From contig CALACZ010000073.1 in the NCBI GenBank assembly GCA_937890735.1, positions 1 to 5,695 of the forward strand: a stretch of 5,695 nt of DNA, given 5' to 3'. Shown one piece after another: positions 1 to 5,643 of this stretch (position 1 is the first letter of the stretch; each line of letters begins with the position of its first letter). The notes below the pieces were generated by a model. It saw only the letters and a list, made by a program, of their open reading frames with translations, ran no database searches and was not told where the DNA came from. The DNA is from an uncultured Bacillota bacterium (GTDB taxonomy: Bacteria > Bacillota > Clostridia > Oscillospirales > Oscillospiraceae). The position numbers and the translations under genes are program-made.

Positions 1-54
1 TCACTTTTTGCGCCTTTTGTCATCTTTTTTTCGCTTTCTACTATTGATTCGCAT

Positions 55-230
55 CAAAGGGGGGAAGCTGTCCGCGAAGCGGACTGATGAGGGGAGGCGT
101 TCTTATTTTTGAGCTGCGCCGCGTTTTTGAGCCGAAACGTGGTAGCAGCTCAGAACGTACCACCCTTCTCCTCATCCGTCTCGCTGCGCGCCCCAAAGCC
201 TTCCCCTCAAGGGGAAGGCTTTGGGGCGCG
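55..230. repeat. MITE-like fold-back intergenic repeat
   Basis: This non-coding stretch is built from nested inverted repeats. The left end (55-95) has a CAAAG start, a GGGGAAGCT tract, a 6-bp hairpin (70-75 with 79-84, loop GAA) and a GATGAGGGG motif. The right end carries the degenerate inverse in the same order outside-in: a CTTTGG/CCCCAAAG palindrome, a CGCTGCGCG tract and CCTCATC at about 173-179. The middle also folds: 98-103 CGTTCT pairs with 152-157 AGAACG, and 111-117 GAGCTGC pairs with 145-151 GCAGCTC. No transposase is present and any reading frame through it is incidental. From memory it resembles short interspersed repeats of gut Clostridia, but I cannot confirm the family here. 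The exact ends and a target-site duplication are not clear. Confidence 0.6.
187..230. repeat. Perfect 20-bp inverted repeat with 4-nt loop
   Basis: Positions 187-206 are the exact reverse complement of 211-230, separated by TCAA. The arm reads CGCGCCCCAAAGCCTTCCCC. In RNA the stem could extend by two G-U pairs and one C-G pair to 184-233. No T-run follows on either side, so it is not a standard intrinsic terminator. It forms the right end of the fold-back repeat and stops 6 bp before the -35 box of the downstream kinase gene. In DNA it could extrude as a cruciform; in a read-through transcript it would be a very stable hairpin. Confidence 0.85.
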
Positions 231-236
231 TGGTGC

Positions 237-265
237 TTGCAAAACTTCCCGATTCAAGGTAGAAT
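237..265 (+). promoter_or_regulatory. Sigma70/sigmaA-type promoter for the 1-phosphofructokinase gene
   Basis: A -35 box TTGCAA (237-242, 4 of 6 consensus) lies 17 bp before a -10 box TAGAAT (260-265, 5 of 6). Transcription would start near 272 and give a leader of about 23 nt before the ATG at 295. The promoter sits immediately downstream of the fold-back repeat, so the kinase is probably transcribed alone. I see no convincing operator. Confidence 0.65.
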
Positions 266-294
266 GTTCAAAACAACAAAAATCGAGGTTCGCC

Positions 295-1212
295 ATGATC
301 TACACCGTCACCACCAATCCCTGCATCGACTACTACATGGACCTGACCGCGCCGCTGCGCGTGGGCGAGATCAACCGCGCGGCGCGCGAGGAATGCCGGC
401 CCGGCGGCAAGGGCGTGAACGTTGCGATCCTGCTCTCGCGGCTGGGCGCGGACGCTTGTGCGCTGGGCTTTTGCGCGGGCGCGTCGGGCGGGATGCTGCG
501 CACGCTGCTCGCGGGCGCGGGCTGCCGCAGCGACCTTACGGAGCTGACCGGCGGTATGACGCGCATCAACGTCAAAATTTTAGGCGATCCCGAGACCGCC
601 TGCAACGGCAGCGGCCCGGCGGTGGACGGCGCGGCGCTCGAGCGCCTCGTGCGCAAGCTCGAACGGCTGACAAGCCGCGACACGCTCGTCCTCAGCGGCA
701 ATTTGCAGCCCTCCATCGCCGACGCGTATGCGCGGCTGGCGCGCTGCGCCGCCGTGGCGGGCGCGCGGCTGGCGGTGGACACGACGGGCGCGGCGCTGCT
801 GGGCACGCTGGAATACCGCCCGTATTTTATCAAGCCCAATCTTGACGAGCTGGGCGAGCTGTTCTCCTGCCGTGTGGAGAGCCGCGCGCACGCGCTGGAG
901 CTGGCGCGGCGCTTGCAGGCTGGCGGGGCACAGAACGTGCTGGTGTCCATGGGCGCGGAGGGCGCACTGCTGCTGGCGCAGAGCGGCGCGGCGTATCACG
1001 CCGTGTGCCATGCGCGCGGCGAGGTCGTGAGCACCGTGGGCGCGGGCGACAGTCTGGTCGCGGGCTTTTTGTCGCAGGAAGCGGGCGGTGAAGCCGCGCT
1101 GCGCATGGGCGTCGCCTGCGGCTCAGCCACCGCCCTCGCCGGACGGCTCGCAAATGCCGACCAGGTCGCGCACTGTCTGGAGCAAACGGTCAGCGAACAG
1201 ATCGAAGCATAA
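295..1212 (+). CDS. fruK: 1-phosphofructokinase (PfkB family)
   Basis: This 305-residue PfkB-family sugar kinase is expected to phosphorylate fructose 1-phosphate to fructose 1,6-bisphosphate with ATP in the cytoplasm. It starts with the family-typical MIYTVTTNPCIDYY. The sugar-binding PGGKGVN motif is at residues 36-42, TRINVKI and the LVLSGN strand are in the middle, and the ATP/anion-hole signature STVGAGDSLVAGF carries the catalytic base Asp252. The order IKPNLDELGELF, then NVLVSMG, matches 1-phosphofructokinase/LacC-type kinases. The length is normal for the family. I chose ATG 295 because GAGG (285-288) lies 6 nt upstream and the protein begins there like its relatives. The open frame back to 109 runs through the repeat and the promoter. 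The usual fruR and fruA partners are not adjacent, so tagatose-6-phosphate kinase activity is a less likely alternative. Confidence 0.9.
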   Translation: MIYTVTTNPCIDYYMDLTAPLRVGEINRAAREECRPGGKGVNVAILLSRLGADACALGFCAGASGGMLRTLLAGAGCRSDLTELTGGMTRINVKILGDPETACNGSGPAVDGAALERLVRKLERLTSRDTLVLSGNLQPSIADAYARLARCAAVAGARLAVDTTGAALLGTLEYRPYFIKPNLDELGELFSCRVESRAHALELARRLQAGGAQNVLVSMGAEGALLLAQSGAAYHAVCHARGEVVSTVGAGDSLVAGFLSQEAGGEAALRMGVACGSATALAGRLANADQVAHCLEQTVSEQIEA

Positions 1213-1215
1213 AAG

Positions 1216-1243
1216 ATCCCCGGTTTCTTACGAAACCGGGGAT
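1216..1243. terminator. Bidirectional intrinsic terminator between convergent genes
   Basis: A 12-bp perfect stem (1216-1227 with 1232-1243) encloses the loop TTAC. On the plus strand it is followed by TTT, and on the minus strand by CTTTTAT. It begins 3 nt after the kinase stop codon (1212) and lies 12 nt past the stop of the convergent VanW gene (1256). It therefore probably ends both transcripts. Confidence 0.85.
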
Positions 1244-1255
1244 TTTCATGATTAT

Positions 1256-3031
1256 TTACCAAAATGCGGGGTCGTTGGGGTCAATGTAGCCGGTGTTATC
1301 ATCGTCGCCATTGTCAGGGTCGGTGGGATCGACGGACGGGTCGCCGATGTAGTTGCCGTTTTCGTCGTAATCGTCGGGATTCGCGTCCTCGGGGATCTCC
1401 GGCGCAACGGTGAGCGGCTCGAGCAGGAGCTTGCGGTCACGCTTGGTGTAGACGCTGCTGGCGACCTTTTCCTGCGAAATTTCGTTGTTGTCCTTGTCCA
1501 TGAAGTGGCGGTAGGTCACGACGGTCGAGCCGGTGTACGCCGTGGCGAGCACGCTCTTGACGGTGTAGGTGTTGCCCTGCGCGTCGGTGGCGGTCGTCCC
1601 GGCGGCGTCCATGGTGACCTCGAACGCGTCCTCGTCCTTTGCGTCCGCGCTCAGAACGCCCACGGTTTTCCACGGCGTGGTGGAGAGCGTGGTGTAGGTC
1701 ATCTTGATGTGGTCATAGTCCTTCTCCTCCGCCGTGCCCACGAGCGCGATGTGCACATAGCCGCCGGAGACGGACGCGTCGATGCGGATGGGGTGTTCGG
1801 TGGAGTTTTTGAACTTGAAGTCCAGCGAGCCCCAGTAGATGGTGGCGTCCTGCCCCATATCAACATAGGTCACGGTGAACATATGCGGCGCGCGCTCCAC
1901 AACGTCCAGATCGGCGTACAGCACGCACTCATAGATCGTGGACGCGACCTGGCAGACGCCGCCGCCGGTCTCGGCTTCGCTCTTGCCGCCCGCCTGATAG
2001 ATGGTGGCGGGGCGATAGCCCTTTTCAGGCGTGCGCTCGCCGACGACCTTGTTAAACGAGAAAATTTCGCCCGGGTTCAGGATCGTGCCGTCGATCGCCT
2101 CGCAGGCAAGCTCCAGATTCTTCGTGCGGTCGGCGTTTGAAACATACGGGCTGTCATACTTGGACAGCGTGGCGGAAAAATACTCTTTTTCGAGCGTTTC
2201 CAGCGTGACCTCCGGGATCATGTCCTTCATCTGGATGGTGAAGGTCTGCCCCGCGTCCGCCATGGCGATCTGCTGGGTGTAATATTCGAGGTCGAAGCCG
2301 AAGCCCTTGACCTCCGGGACGAGCTCATGCTTTTCCTCGTCATAATACGCATCCTTCATCTCGGTGCAGTATTTGTCGTAGTACGGCTGAAGATCGACCG
2401 CGTCGCACGGCGTGGTGTCGTAATCGAAGTTCAGATCGGAGAAATTGCCCGCGTCGTAGCGCGCGAGCACCGTGTCGTAGAGCCTGTCAACGTCCAGCGA
2501 GACCTTCGGCGAGCCGGTGACGACGGTGATGGTCTTGGTGCTTTCGTCAAACGTGACCGACGGCTGCACCAGCTCCTTTTCCGCCTTGGCGGCAGCCTGC
2601 TCGAGCGTGCTGCGGATATACTCGGTGTCGAGGTCCAGGCTGGACGTGAGGTTCACGTCGTAGCGCCCGGTCTGCGCGCGGCGATAGGTCAGGATGGCGC
2701 TGATCGGACCGCGGTTGCGGCCGTAGGTCATGGCGGCGTCCACCGCCTCGTCGGCGTTGAGCGCGATATTCGACGCGTCGGAGTCGATCGTCACGGTCTG
2801 GTCGGGCAGGACGATGGTGAGCGTGTCGGCGGTAAAGCGGCTGGTCACCTCGTCGCGCACGGCGGCAAGCGCCGCCTCGCGGTTGAGCCCGCCGACGGAG
2901 ATGCCGGCGATGTAGACGTTGGGATAGATGGCGTTTCCGCCCATGAGCACGAAGCCGTAGGCGCACACGGCGAGCGCCGCGACGAGCACGAGCGCGCCGA
3001 GAATGATGGCGACCTTGCCGCCCGCGCTCAT
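1256..3031 (-). CDS. VanW-family, membrane-anchored putative peptidoglycan-binding protein
   Basis: From ATG 3031 the protein has 591 residues. A membrane segment lies at about 7-30 (AIILGALVLVAALAVCAYGF), followed by an extracytoplasmic region with the YPNVYIAGISVGGLNREAA signature (residues 36-54) seen at the start of the putative peptidoglycan-binding module common in VanW proteins (PF12229-type). The VanW domain (PF04294-type) spans about 318-433, with LNPGEIFSFN, then ETGGGVCQVAS containing Cys360, and YWGSLDFKFKN. A C-terminal module (about 490-540) contains VVTYRHFMDKDNNEISQ. The last 47 residues form an acidic Asp/Pro/Asn/Gly tail. VanW accompanies some vancomycin-resistance clusters, but its biochemical role is unknown and nothing here suggests resistance. 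ATG 3031 lacks a good ribosome site; the strong AGGAGGGG at 3141-3134 suggests translation may start about 32 codons upstream at a non-ATG codon, adding a basic cytoplasmic segment. Confidence 0.88.
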   Translation of the reverse strand: MSAGGKVAIILGALVLVAALAVCAYGFVLMGGNAIYPNVYIAGISVGGLNREAALAAVRDEVTSRFTADTLTIVLPDQTVTIDSDASNIALNADEAVDAAMTYGRNRGPISAILTYRRAQTGRYDVNLTSSLDLDTEYIRSTLEQAAAKAEKELVQPSVTFDESTKTITVVTGSPKVSLDVDRLYDTVLARYDAGNFSDLNFDYDTTPCDAVDLQPYYDKYCTEMKDAYYDEEKHELVPEVKGFGFDLEYYTQQIAMADAGQTFTIQMKDMIPEVTLETLEKEYFSATLSKYDSPYVSNADRTKNLELACEAIDGTILNPGEIFSFNKVVGERTPEKGYRPATIYQAGGKSEAETGGGVCQVASTIYECVLYADLDVVERAPHMFTVTYVDMGQDATIYWGSLDFKFKNSTEHPIRIDASVSGGYVHIALVGTAEEKDYDHIKMTYTTLSTTPWKTVGVLSADAKDEDAFEVTMDAAGTTATDAQGNTYTVKSVLATAYTGSTVVTYRHFMDKDNNEISQEKVASSVYTKRDRKLLLEPLTVAPEIPEDANPDDYDENGNYIGDPSVDPTDPDNGDDDNTGYIDPNDPAFW

Positions 3032-3133
3032 CCCGCGGCGCTGCTTACCGCCGGACGGGCGGCTTTCGGCGCTGGACGCGGACTTACGCGGTGCGCGGCT
3101 GGCTTCAAATTTACCTTTCTTTCTGATAAAGAT

Positions 3134-3141
3134 CCCCTCCT
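3134..3141 (-). promoter_or_regulatory. Strong Shine-Dalgarno without a nearby ATG/GTG/TTG
   Basis: On the minus strand AGGAGGGG reads 3141 to 3134. The VanW frame is open through it, and an ATC codon (3127-3125) lies 8 nt after the AGGAGG core. No ATG, GTG, TTG or CTG occurs in that frame between here and ATG 3031. The residues read after ATC 3127 are strongly basic (RKKGKFEASRAPRKS), as expected for the cytoplasmic side of a membrane anchor. This suggests a start near 3127, either a true ATC start or a sequence error for ATG. Confidence 0.6.
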
Positions 3142-3151
3142 GTATGGTGCG

Positions 3152-3170
3152 CGGGCGGACGAACCGCCCG
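3152..3170. other. GC hairpin in the VanW leader
   Basis: CGGGCGG (3152-3158) pairs with CCGCCCG (3164-3170) around a 5-nt loop. It lies between the predicted transcription start (about 3194) and the Shine-Dalgarno at 3141, so it would be in the 5' leader of the VanW mRNA. On the minus strand no T-run follows it, so it is not a terminator in that direction. A regulatory role is possible but nothing in the sequence proves it. Confidence 0.4.
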
Positions 3171-3200
3171 GAAAAAGCAAAGTATAATACTGTATCCTGT

Positions 3201-3229
3201 ATTATAGGGCAAACCGGCGGCTTTTGCAA
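3201..3229 (-). promoter_or_regulatory. Strong sigma70/sigmaA-type promoter for the VanW gene
   Basis: Read on the minus strand, TTGCAA (3229-3224) lies exactly 17 bp before a perfect TATAAT (3206-3201). The predicted start near 3194 gives a leader of roughly 50 nt to the Shine-Dalgarno. A second, weaker pair (TTGCCC, 17 bp, TATTAT) overlaps it just downstream. The promoter lies in the 3283-3141 intergenic gap, so the VanW gene can be expressed independently of the DUF4015 gene upstream. Confidence 0.75.
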
Positions 3230-3234
3230 TGTGC

Positions 3235-3256
3235 GAAGTGCCGGAAACGGCGCTTC
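3235..3256. other. Short hairpin downstream of the DUF4015 gene
   Basis: GAAGTGCCG (3235-3243) pairs with CGGCGCTTC (3248-3256) around GAAA, with one G-U pair as plus-strand RNA and one C-A mismatch as minus-strand RNA. It lies 26 nt past the stop of the minus-strand DUF4015 gene and just upstream of the VanW -35 box. No T-run follows on the minus strand, so I do not call it a terminator. It might attenuate read-through or protect a 3' end. Confidence 0.3.
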
Positions 3257-3282
3257 AAAATCTGAATTTTTTATGAAGAGCC

Positions 3283-4326
3283 TCAGTCCCCGGTGCTGTC
3301 CTCGATCAGCGGACGGATCACGCCGCAGGCGGCAAAGCGCGTGTCGCGCGAGGACGTGAGGAACACGATCTGCGCGGCGGGGTCTTGCAGCACGGGCGAC
3401 ATCTGCTCGACGATGGCGCTGACGTCCTCCGCCGCGTCGGTGCGGATGCACACGCGGTCGCCCAGCGCAGCGACCTCGGCGGAGTCCGAGCCGAAGAGCA
3501 CCTCGATGCCGTAGCCGTACAGGCTGTCGGTGATGTTGGCGGCGGCGTCGAGCACCGCCTCGCTGCGCGTGATATTCGCGTTCCACATGATGCGGTCGGA
3601 GTCCGGGAAGTAGAAATCGTCAAACAGCACGCCGTCAAACCCGCGCTGCGACAGCTCGATGGCGATGGACGTGAGATAGCCCTGTACGCTGTTGGAGTAC
3701 GGGTTCAGCCAGTAGCACACGTCGTCGCCCTCCCACAGCGCGCCGTTCCAGATGGGAAGCCCCTCCGACTGGTGCTCGAGCGCGTAGCGGCGGTCGGAAA
3801 ACGCGGGCACGCGCGCGATGACGATGAGATCCTGCCGCGCCGTCAGCTCTTCGATGAGCTTGTCCACGTCCGCAACGTCCAGCGCGTCCGCCTTCGGCGC
3901 GCCGGAAAGCTCGGTGGAGTAGTAGAAATTGCCGTAGATGCTCTTGACGTCCAGCACGATGGCGTTGTAGCCGTCCACGCTGTTCAGCGCCTCGCGCACC
4001 TGATCCACGCCGTTTACGAGCATCGTCGTGGAGATGGAGTAGCCGTCGAGCCGGGTCTGCTTTTCCGCTGCCTCGTCCGTCTCCGACACCGTGTCGAGCA
4101 CCGTTTCAAACGGATAGTCCGCCGGGTCGGGTTCAAGCTGCTCCTGCCCGGTGTAGCGCAGGTGCTGGTCGTAGTCGAGCGTTACACCGCTCGGCGTGTA
4201 GACAACATACCGCTGCACATACAGCACGCGCCCCACGCAGAGCAGCGCCAGCGCCAGCAGTATGCAGCCGAGTATCCGCGCCGTTTTGCGCACGGCGCGC
4301 TTGTTGCGGTAGGTAAAAATGCGCAA
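3283..4326 (-). CDS. DUF4015-type putative glycosyl hydrolase-like protein, membrane-anchored
   Basis: This 347-residue protein has a basic N-terminus, one membrane segment at about 17-36 (RILGCILLALALLCVGRVLY) and an extracytoplasmic domain resembling the DUF4015 (PF13200) TIM-barrel family. Recognisable family blocks are NAIVLDVKS (121-129), LIVIARVPAF (167-176), PIWNGALWEG and YWLNPYSNSVQGY (205-217), and GFDGVLFDDFYFP (229-241), whose acidic residues sit at the strand-end position expected for a hydrolase-like active site. Substrate and activity are unknown for the family. It starts at TTG 4326: AAGGAG at 4340-4335 is 8 nt upstream and the frame begins MRIFTYRNKR. An ATG at 4334-4332 is in another frame. 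It is followed on the same strand by the VanW gene, which suggests a shared envelope role. I see no strong terminator after it. Confidence 0.8.
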   Translation of the reverse strand: MRIFTYRNKRAVRKTARILGCILLALALLCVGRVLYVQRYVVYTPSGVTLDYDQHLRYTGQEQLEPDPADYPFETVLDTVSETDEAAEKQTRLDGYSISTTMLVNGVDQVREALNSVDGYNAIVLDVKSIYGNFYYSTELSGAPKADALDVADVDKLIEELTARQDLIVIARVPAFSDRRYALEHQSEGLPIWNGALWEGDDVCYWLNPYSNSVQGYLTSIAIELSQRGFDGVLFDDFYFPDSDRIMWNANITRSEAVLDAAANITDSLYGYGIEVLFGSDSAEVAALGDRVCIRTDAAEDVSAIVEQMSPVLQDPAAQIVFLTSSRDTRFAACGVIRPLIEDSTGD

Positions 4327-4334
4327 GCGCTCAT

Positions 4335-4340
4335 CTCCTT
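4335..4340 (-). promoter_or_regulatory. Shine-Dalgarno that decides a TTG start
   Basis: AAGGAG (4340-4335 on the minus strand) lies 8 nt before TTG 4326, the first codon of the DUF4015 gene. The ATG that directly follows the site opens a 63-codon frame that is antiparallel to nothing conserved and lies out of frame within the gene. The spacing and the membrane-anchor sequence favour the TTG. Confidence 0.7.
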
Positions 4341-4387
4341 AAAAATTGCGGTTTCCTTGAGACAATGCTGCAAACAATAATTACATC

Positions 4388-4552
4388 AAGGCAGCGCCGC
4401 ACAATTCGGCAAGCAGATTCGCCGAGAGATTTTTCGTCAAGGCAAGATTTGAAGCGTGCAGGAATACTTTGTGTATTTCGCGCGGTTCAAAGCGCAGCAT
4501 TGGCGGAAAATATCCGGCGAAGCGCGCCGACGCAATTGCGCGGCGTTGCCTT
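4388..4552. mobile_element. 165-bp MITE with 19-bp terminal inverted repeats
   Basis: Left end AAGGCAGCGCCGCACAATT (4388-4406) and right end AATTGCGCGGCGTTGCCTT (4534-4552) are inverted repeats matching at 17 of 19 positions. Inside, 4418-4424 TTCGCCG pairs with 4515-4521 CGGCGAA. A central imperfect hairpin (4448-4491) pairs TTTGAA with TTCAAA and GGAATAC with GTATTTC around TTTGT. The whole element can therefore fold back on itself. It encodes no transposase, and translations across it are incidental. The right end forms two bases of the prmA stop codon. The hexamer AACAAT occurs at 4373-4378 and 4553-4558, but only the right copy abuts the element, so a target duplication is unproven. I recall similar repeats in Clostridia, unconfirmed here. 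Confidence 0.75.
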
Positions 4553-5522
4553 AACAATCCCAGATAGCAGCCACGCGCCGCCAGTCCTCCTGCGCGTCGG
4601 TGGAGAGGATGTGCAGCCCCGCGCGCTTTAATGCCGCGTGCACCTCGTGCAGGCGCACATCCAGAATGCCGGAGCAGATGAAAATGCCGCCCGGCTTTAA
4701 GAACTGCGGAACGTGCGGTGCGAGCGGGATGATGACGTCGGCGACGATGTTTGCCAGCACCACGTCATAGCCGCCGCCGAGCTTCTCCGGCATCTGCGCG
4801 TCCGCGATCACGTCGCCGGTCACGGCGGTGAAACGGTCGGCATACAAACCGTTCATCGCGGCGTTCTCGCGCGCGATGTCCTCCGCCTTGGGGTCGATGT
4901 CCACGCCCACGGCGCTCGCCGCGCCGAGCTTCAGCGCGGTGATGGACAAAATGCCGCTGCCGCTGCCGAGGTCCAGCACCCGCTCGCCGCCGGCGATGCA
5001 GTGCTCCAGCGCGCGCATACACATCTGCGTGGACGCGTGCGCGCCCGTGCCGAAGATCATGCCGGGGTCAAGGCGAATTTCGGTGCGCCCCTCCGGGTTT
5101 TCCGGGTGCAGCCACTGCGGCACGACGAGCAGGCTCTTGCCGATGGGCAGCGGCTGGTAATACTGCTTCCAGCTGTTTTCCCAGTCCTCGTCGCGCACGT
5201 CCTGCAGCACGACCATGAGCGACCCGAAGTCCACCTGCGGGAATTGCGCTTTGAGCGCCGCGAGCTGCTCGGTGAGGAAGCTCACGCGCTCGGCGGTGTC
5301 CGCCGCCTGCTCCAGATACAGGCGAATTTGCGACAGACCGTGCATCTTCTGCGCCAGTTCGTCGTCCACATAGTCCCAATACCGGCGGTTTTCCTCCAGA
5401 AATTCCTGAAATTCCGCCTCGTCGTCCACAATAAAGCTGTCATATCCCAGCGCCGTCAGCCGGTCCGCCACCAGCTCGATCGCCGCGGACGTCGTTTTGA
5501 TCGTGACCTCTGTCCATTCCAT
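4551..5522 (-). CDS. prmA: Ribosomal protein L11 methyltransferase
   Basis: This 323-residue SAM-dependent methyltransferase is expected to methylate ribosomal protein L11 in the cytoplasm. The N-terminal substrate-recognition part (about 1-100) starts MEWTEVTIKTT. Then come the PrmA-typical WENSWKQYYQP (114-124) and GTGAHAST (158-165). SAM motif I is VLDLGSGSGILSI (182-194), the acidic loop GVDIDP is at 206-211, and LANIVA (256-261, Asn258) replaces the usual NILA-like block before KPGG and SGIL (276-286). The length is slightly above the roughly 300 residues usual for the family. ATG 5522 is chosen because GGAGGG (5536-5531) is 8 nt upstream; the open frame back to 5582 overlaps the promoter. 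The C-terminus ends in WDC, and its TAA stop overlaps the end of a MITE, so the last residues may have been altered by that insertion. Confidence 0.93.
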   Translation of the reverse strand: MEWTEVTIKTTSAAIELVADRLTALGYDSFIVDDEAEFQEFLEENRRYWDYVDDELAQKMHGLSQIRLYLEQAADTAERVSFLTEQLAALKAQFPQVDFGSLMVVLQDVRDEDWENSWKQYYQPLPIGKSLLVVPQWLHPENPEGRTEIRLDPGMIFGTGAHASTQMCMRALEHCIAGGERVLDLGSGSGILSITALKLGAASAVGVDIDPKAEDIARENAAMNGLYADRFTAVTGDVIADAQMPEKLGGGYDVVLANIVADVIIPLAPHVPQFLKPGGIFICSGILDVRLHEVHAALKRAGLHILSTDAQEDWRRVAAIWDC

Positions 5523-5553
5523 GCGAATAGCCCTCCACGGTATAGTTCTTATT

Positions 5554-5582
5554 ATTTTACAGGATTTGAGCCAAAATAACAA
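5554..5582 (-). promoter_or_regulatory. Sigma70/sigmaA-type promoter for prmA
   Basis: On the minus strand TTGTTA (5582-5577, 4 of 6) lies 17 bp before TAAAAT (5559-5554, 5 of 6). Transcription would start near 5547 and leave about 25 nt to ATG 5522, with GGAGGG between. An alternative -10 (TAATAA) overlaps it. I see no operator. Confidence 0.6.
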
Positions 5583-5623
5583 GCGGGAGATTTTATGAGG
5601 TTTCGTTTTTCGTCGTAACGTAG

Positions 5624-5643
5624 GGGAGGGGCTTGCCCCTCCC
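5624..5643. repeat. GC-rich palindromic intergenic repeat
   Basis: GGGAGGGGC (5624-5632) pairs perfectly with GCCCCTCCC (5635-5643) around TT, flanked by CGTA on the left and GCTGGTACGCG on the right. No T-run follows on the plus strand. The remaining bases to 5695 show no supportable gene; a 46-codon minus-strand frame reaching the window edge reads straight through this palindrome. From memory, similar GGGGAGGGG/CCCCTCCC intergenic units are frequent in Firmicute genomes, but that is unverified here. Confidence 0.6.

Noticed and set aside
1..54. Minus-strand 17-codon Lys/Arg-rich frame ending TGA at position 1
   Set aside because: It is A-rich low-complexity sequence with no ribosome site, and its upstream side is the repeat.
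109..294. N-terminal extension of fruK
   Set aside because: It reads through the fold-back repeat and the promoter, and the family's N-terminus matches the ATG at 295 with its own ribosome site.
1088..2140. Long plus-strand open frame antisense to the VanW gene
   Set aside because: It has Val/Gly/Arg-rich low-complexity translation, no motif or ribosome site, and begins inside fruK. The VanW frame explains the region.
1256..3031. Vancomycin resistance gene
   Set aside because: VanW domains are widespread in Clostridia without resistance; no vanA/B/H/X/R/S neighbours are present.
3128..3586. Extension of the VanW frame far upstream into the DUF4015 gene
   Set aside because: It overlaps the DUF4015 coding end in another frame and crosses the VanW promoter.
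3385..4380. Plus-strand open frame of about 331 codons antisense to the DUF4015 gene
   Set aside because: The translation is a His/Val/Arg-rich shadow typical of GC-rich codon use; the opposite strand has clear domains and a ribosome site.
4365..4631. Plus-strand frame of 88 codons across the MITE
   Set aside because: It is translation of the repeat running into antisense prmA; the fold-back structure explains the sequence.
4713..5579. Plus-strand open frame antisense to prmA
   Set aside because: PrmA motifs on the minus strand are unambiguous, and this frame has no recognisable domain.
5523..5582. 20-codon N-terminal extension of prmA
   Set aside because: It covers the predicted promoter; ATG 5522 has GGAGGG 8 nt upstream and gives the family-typical start.
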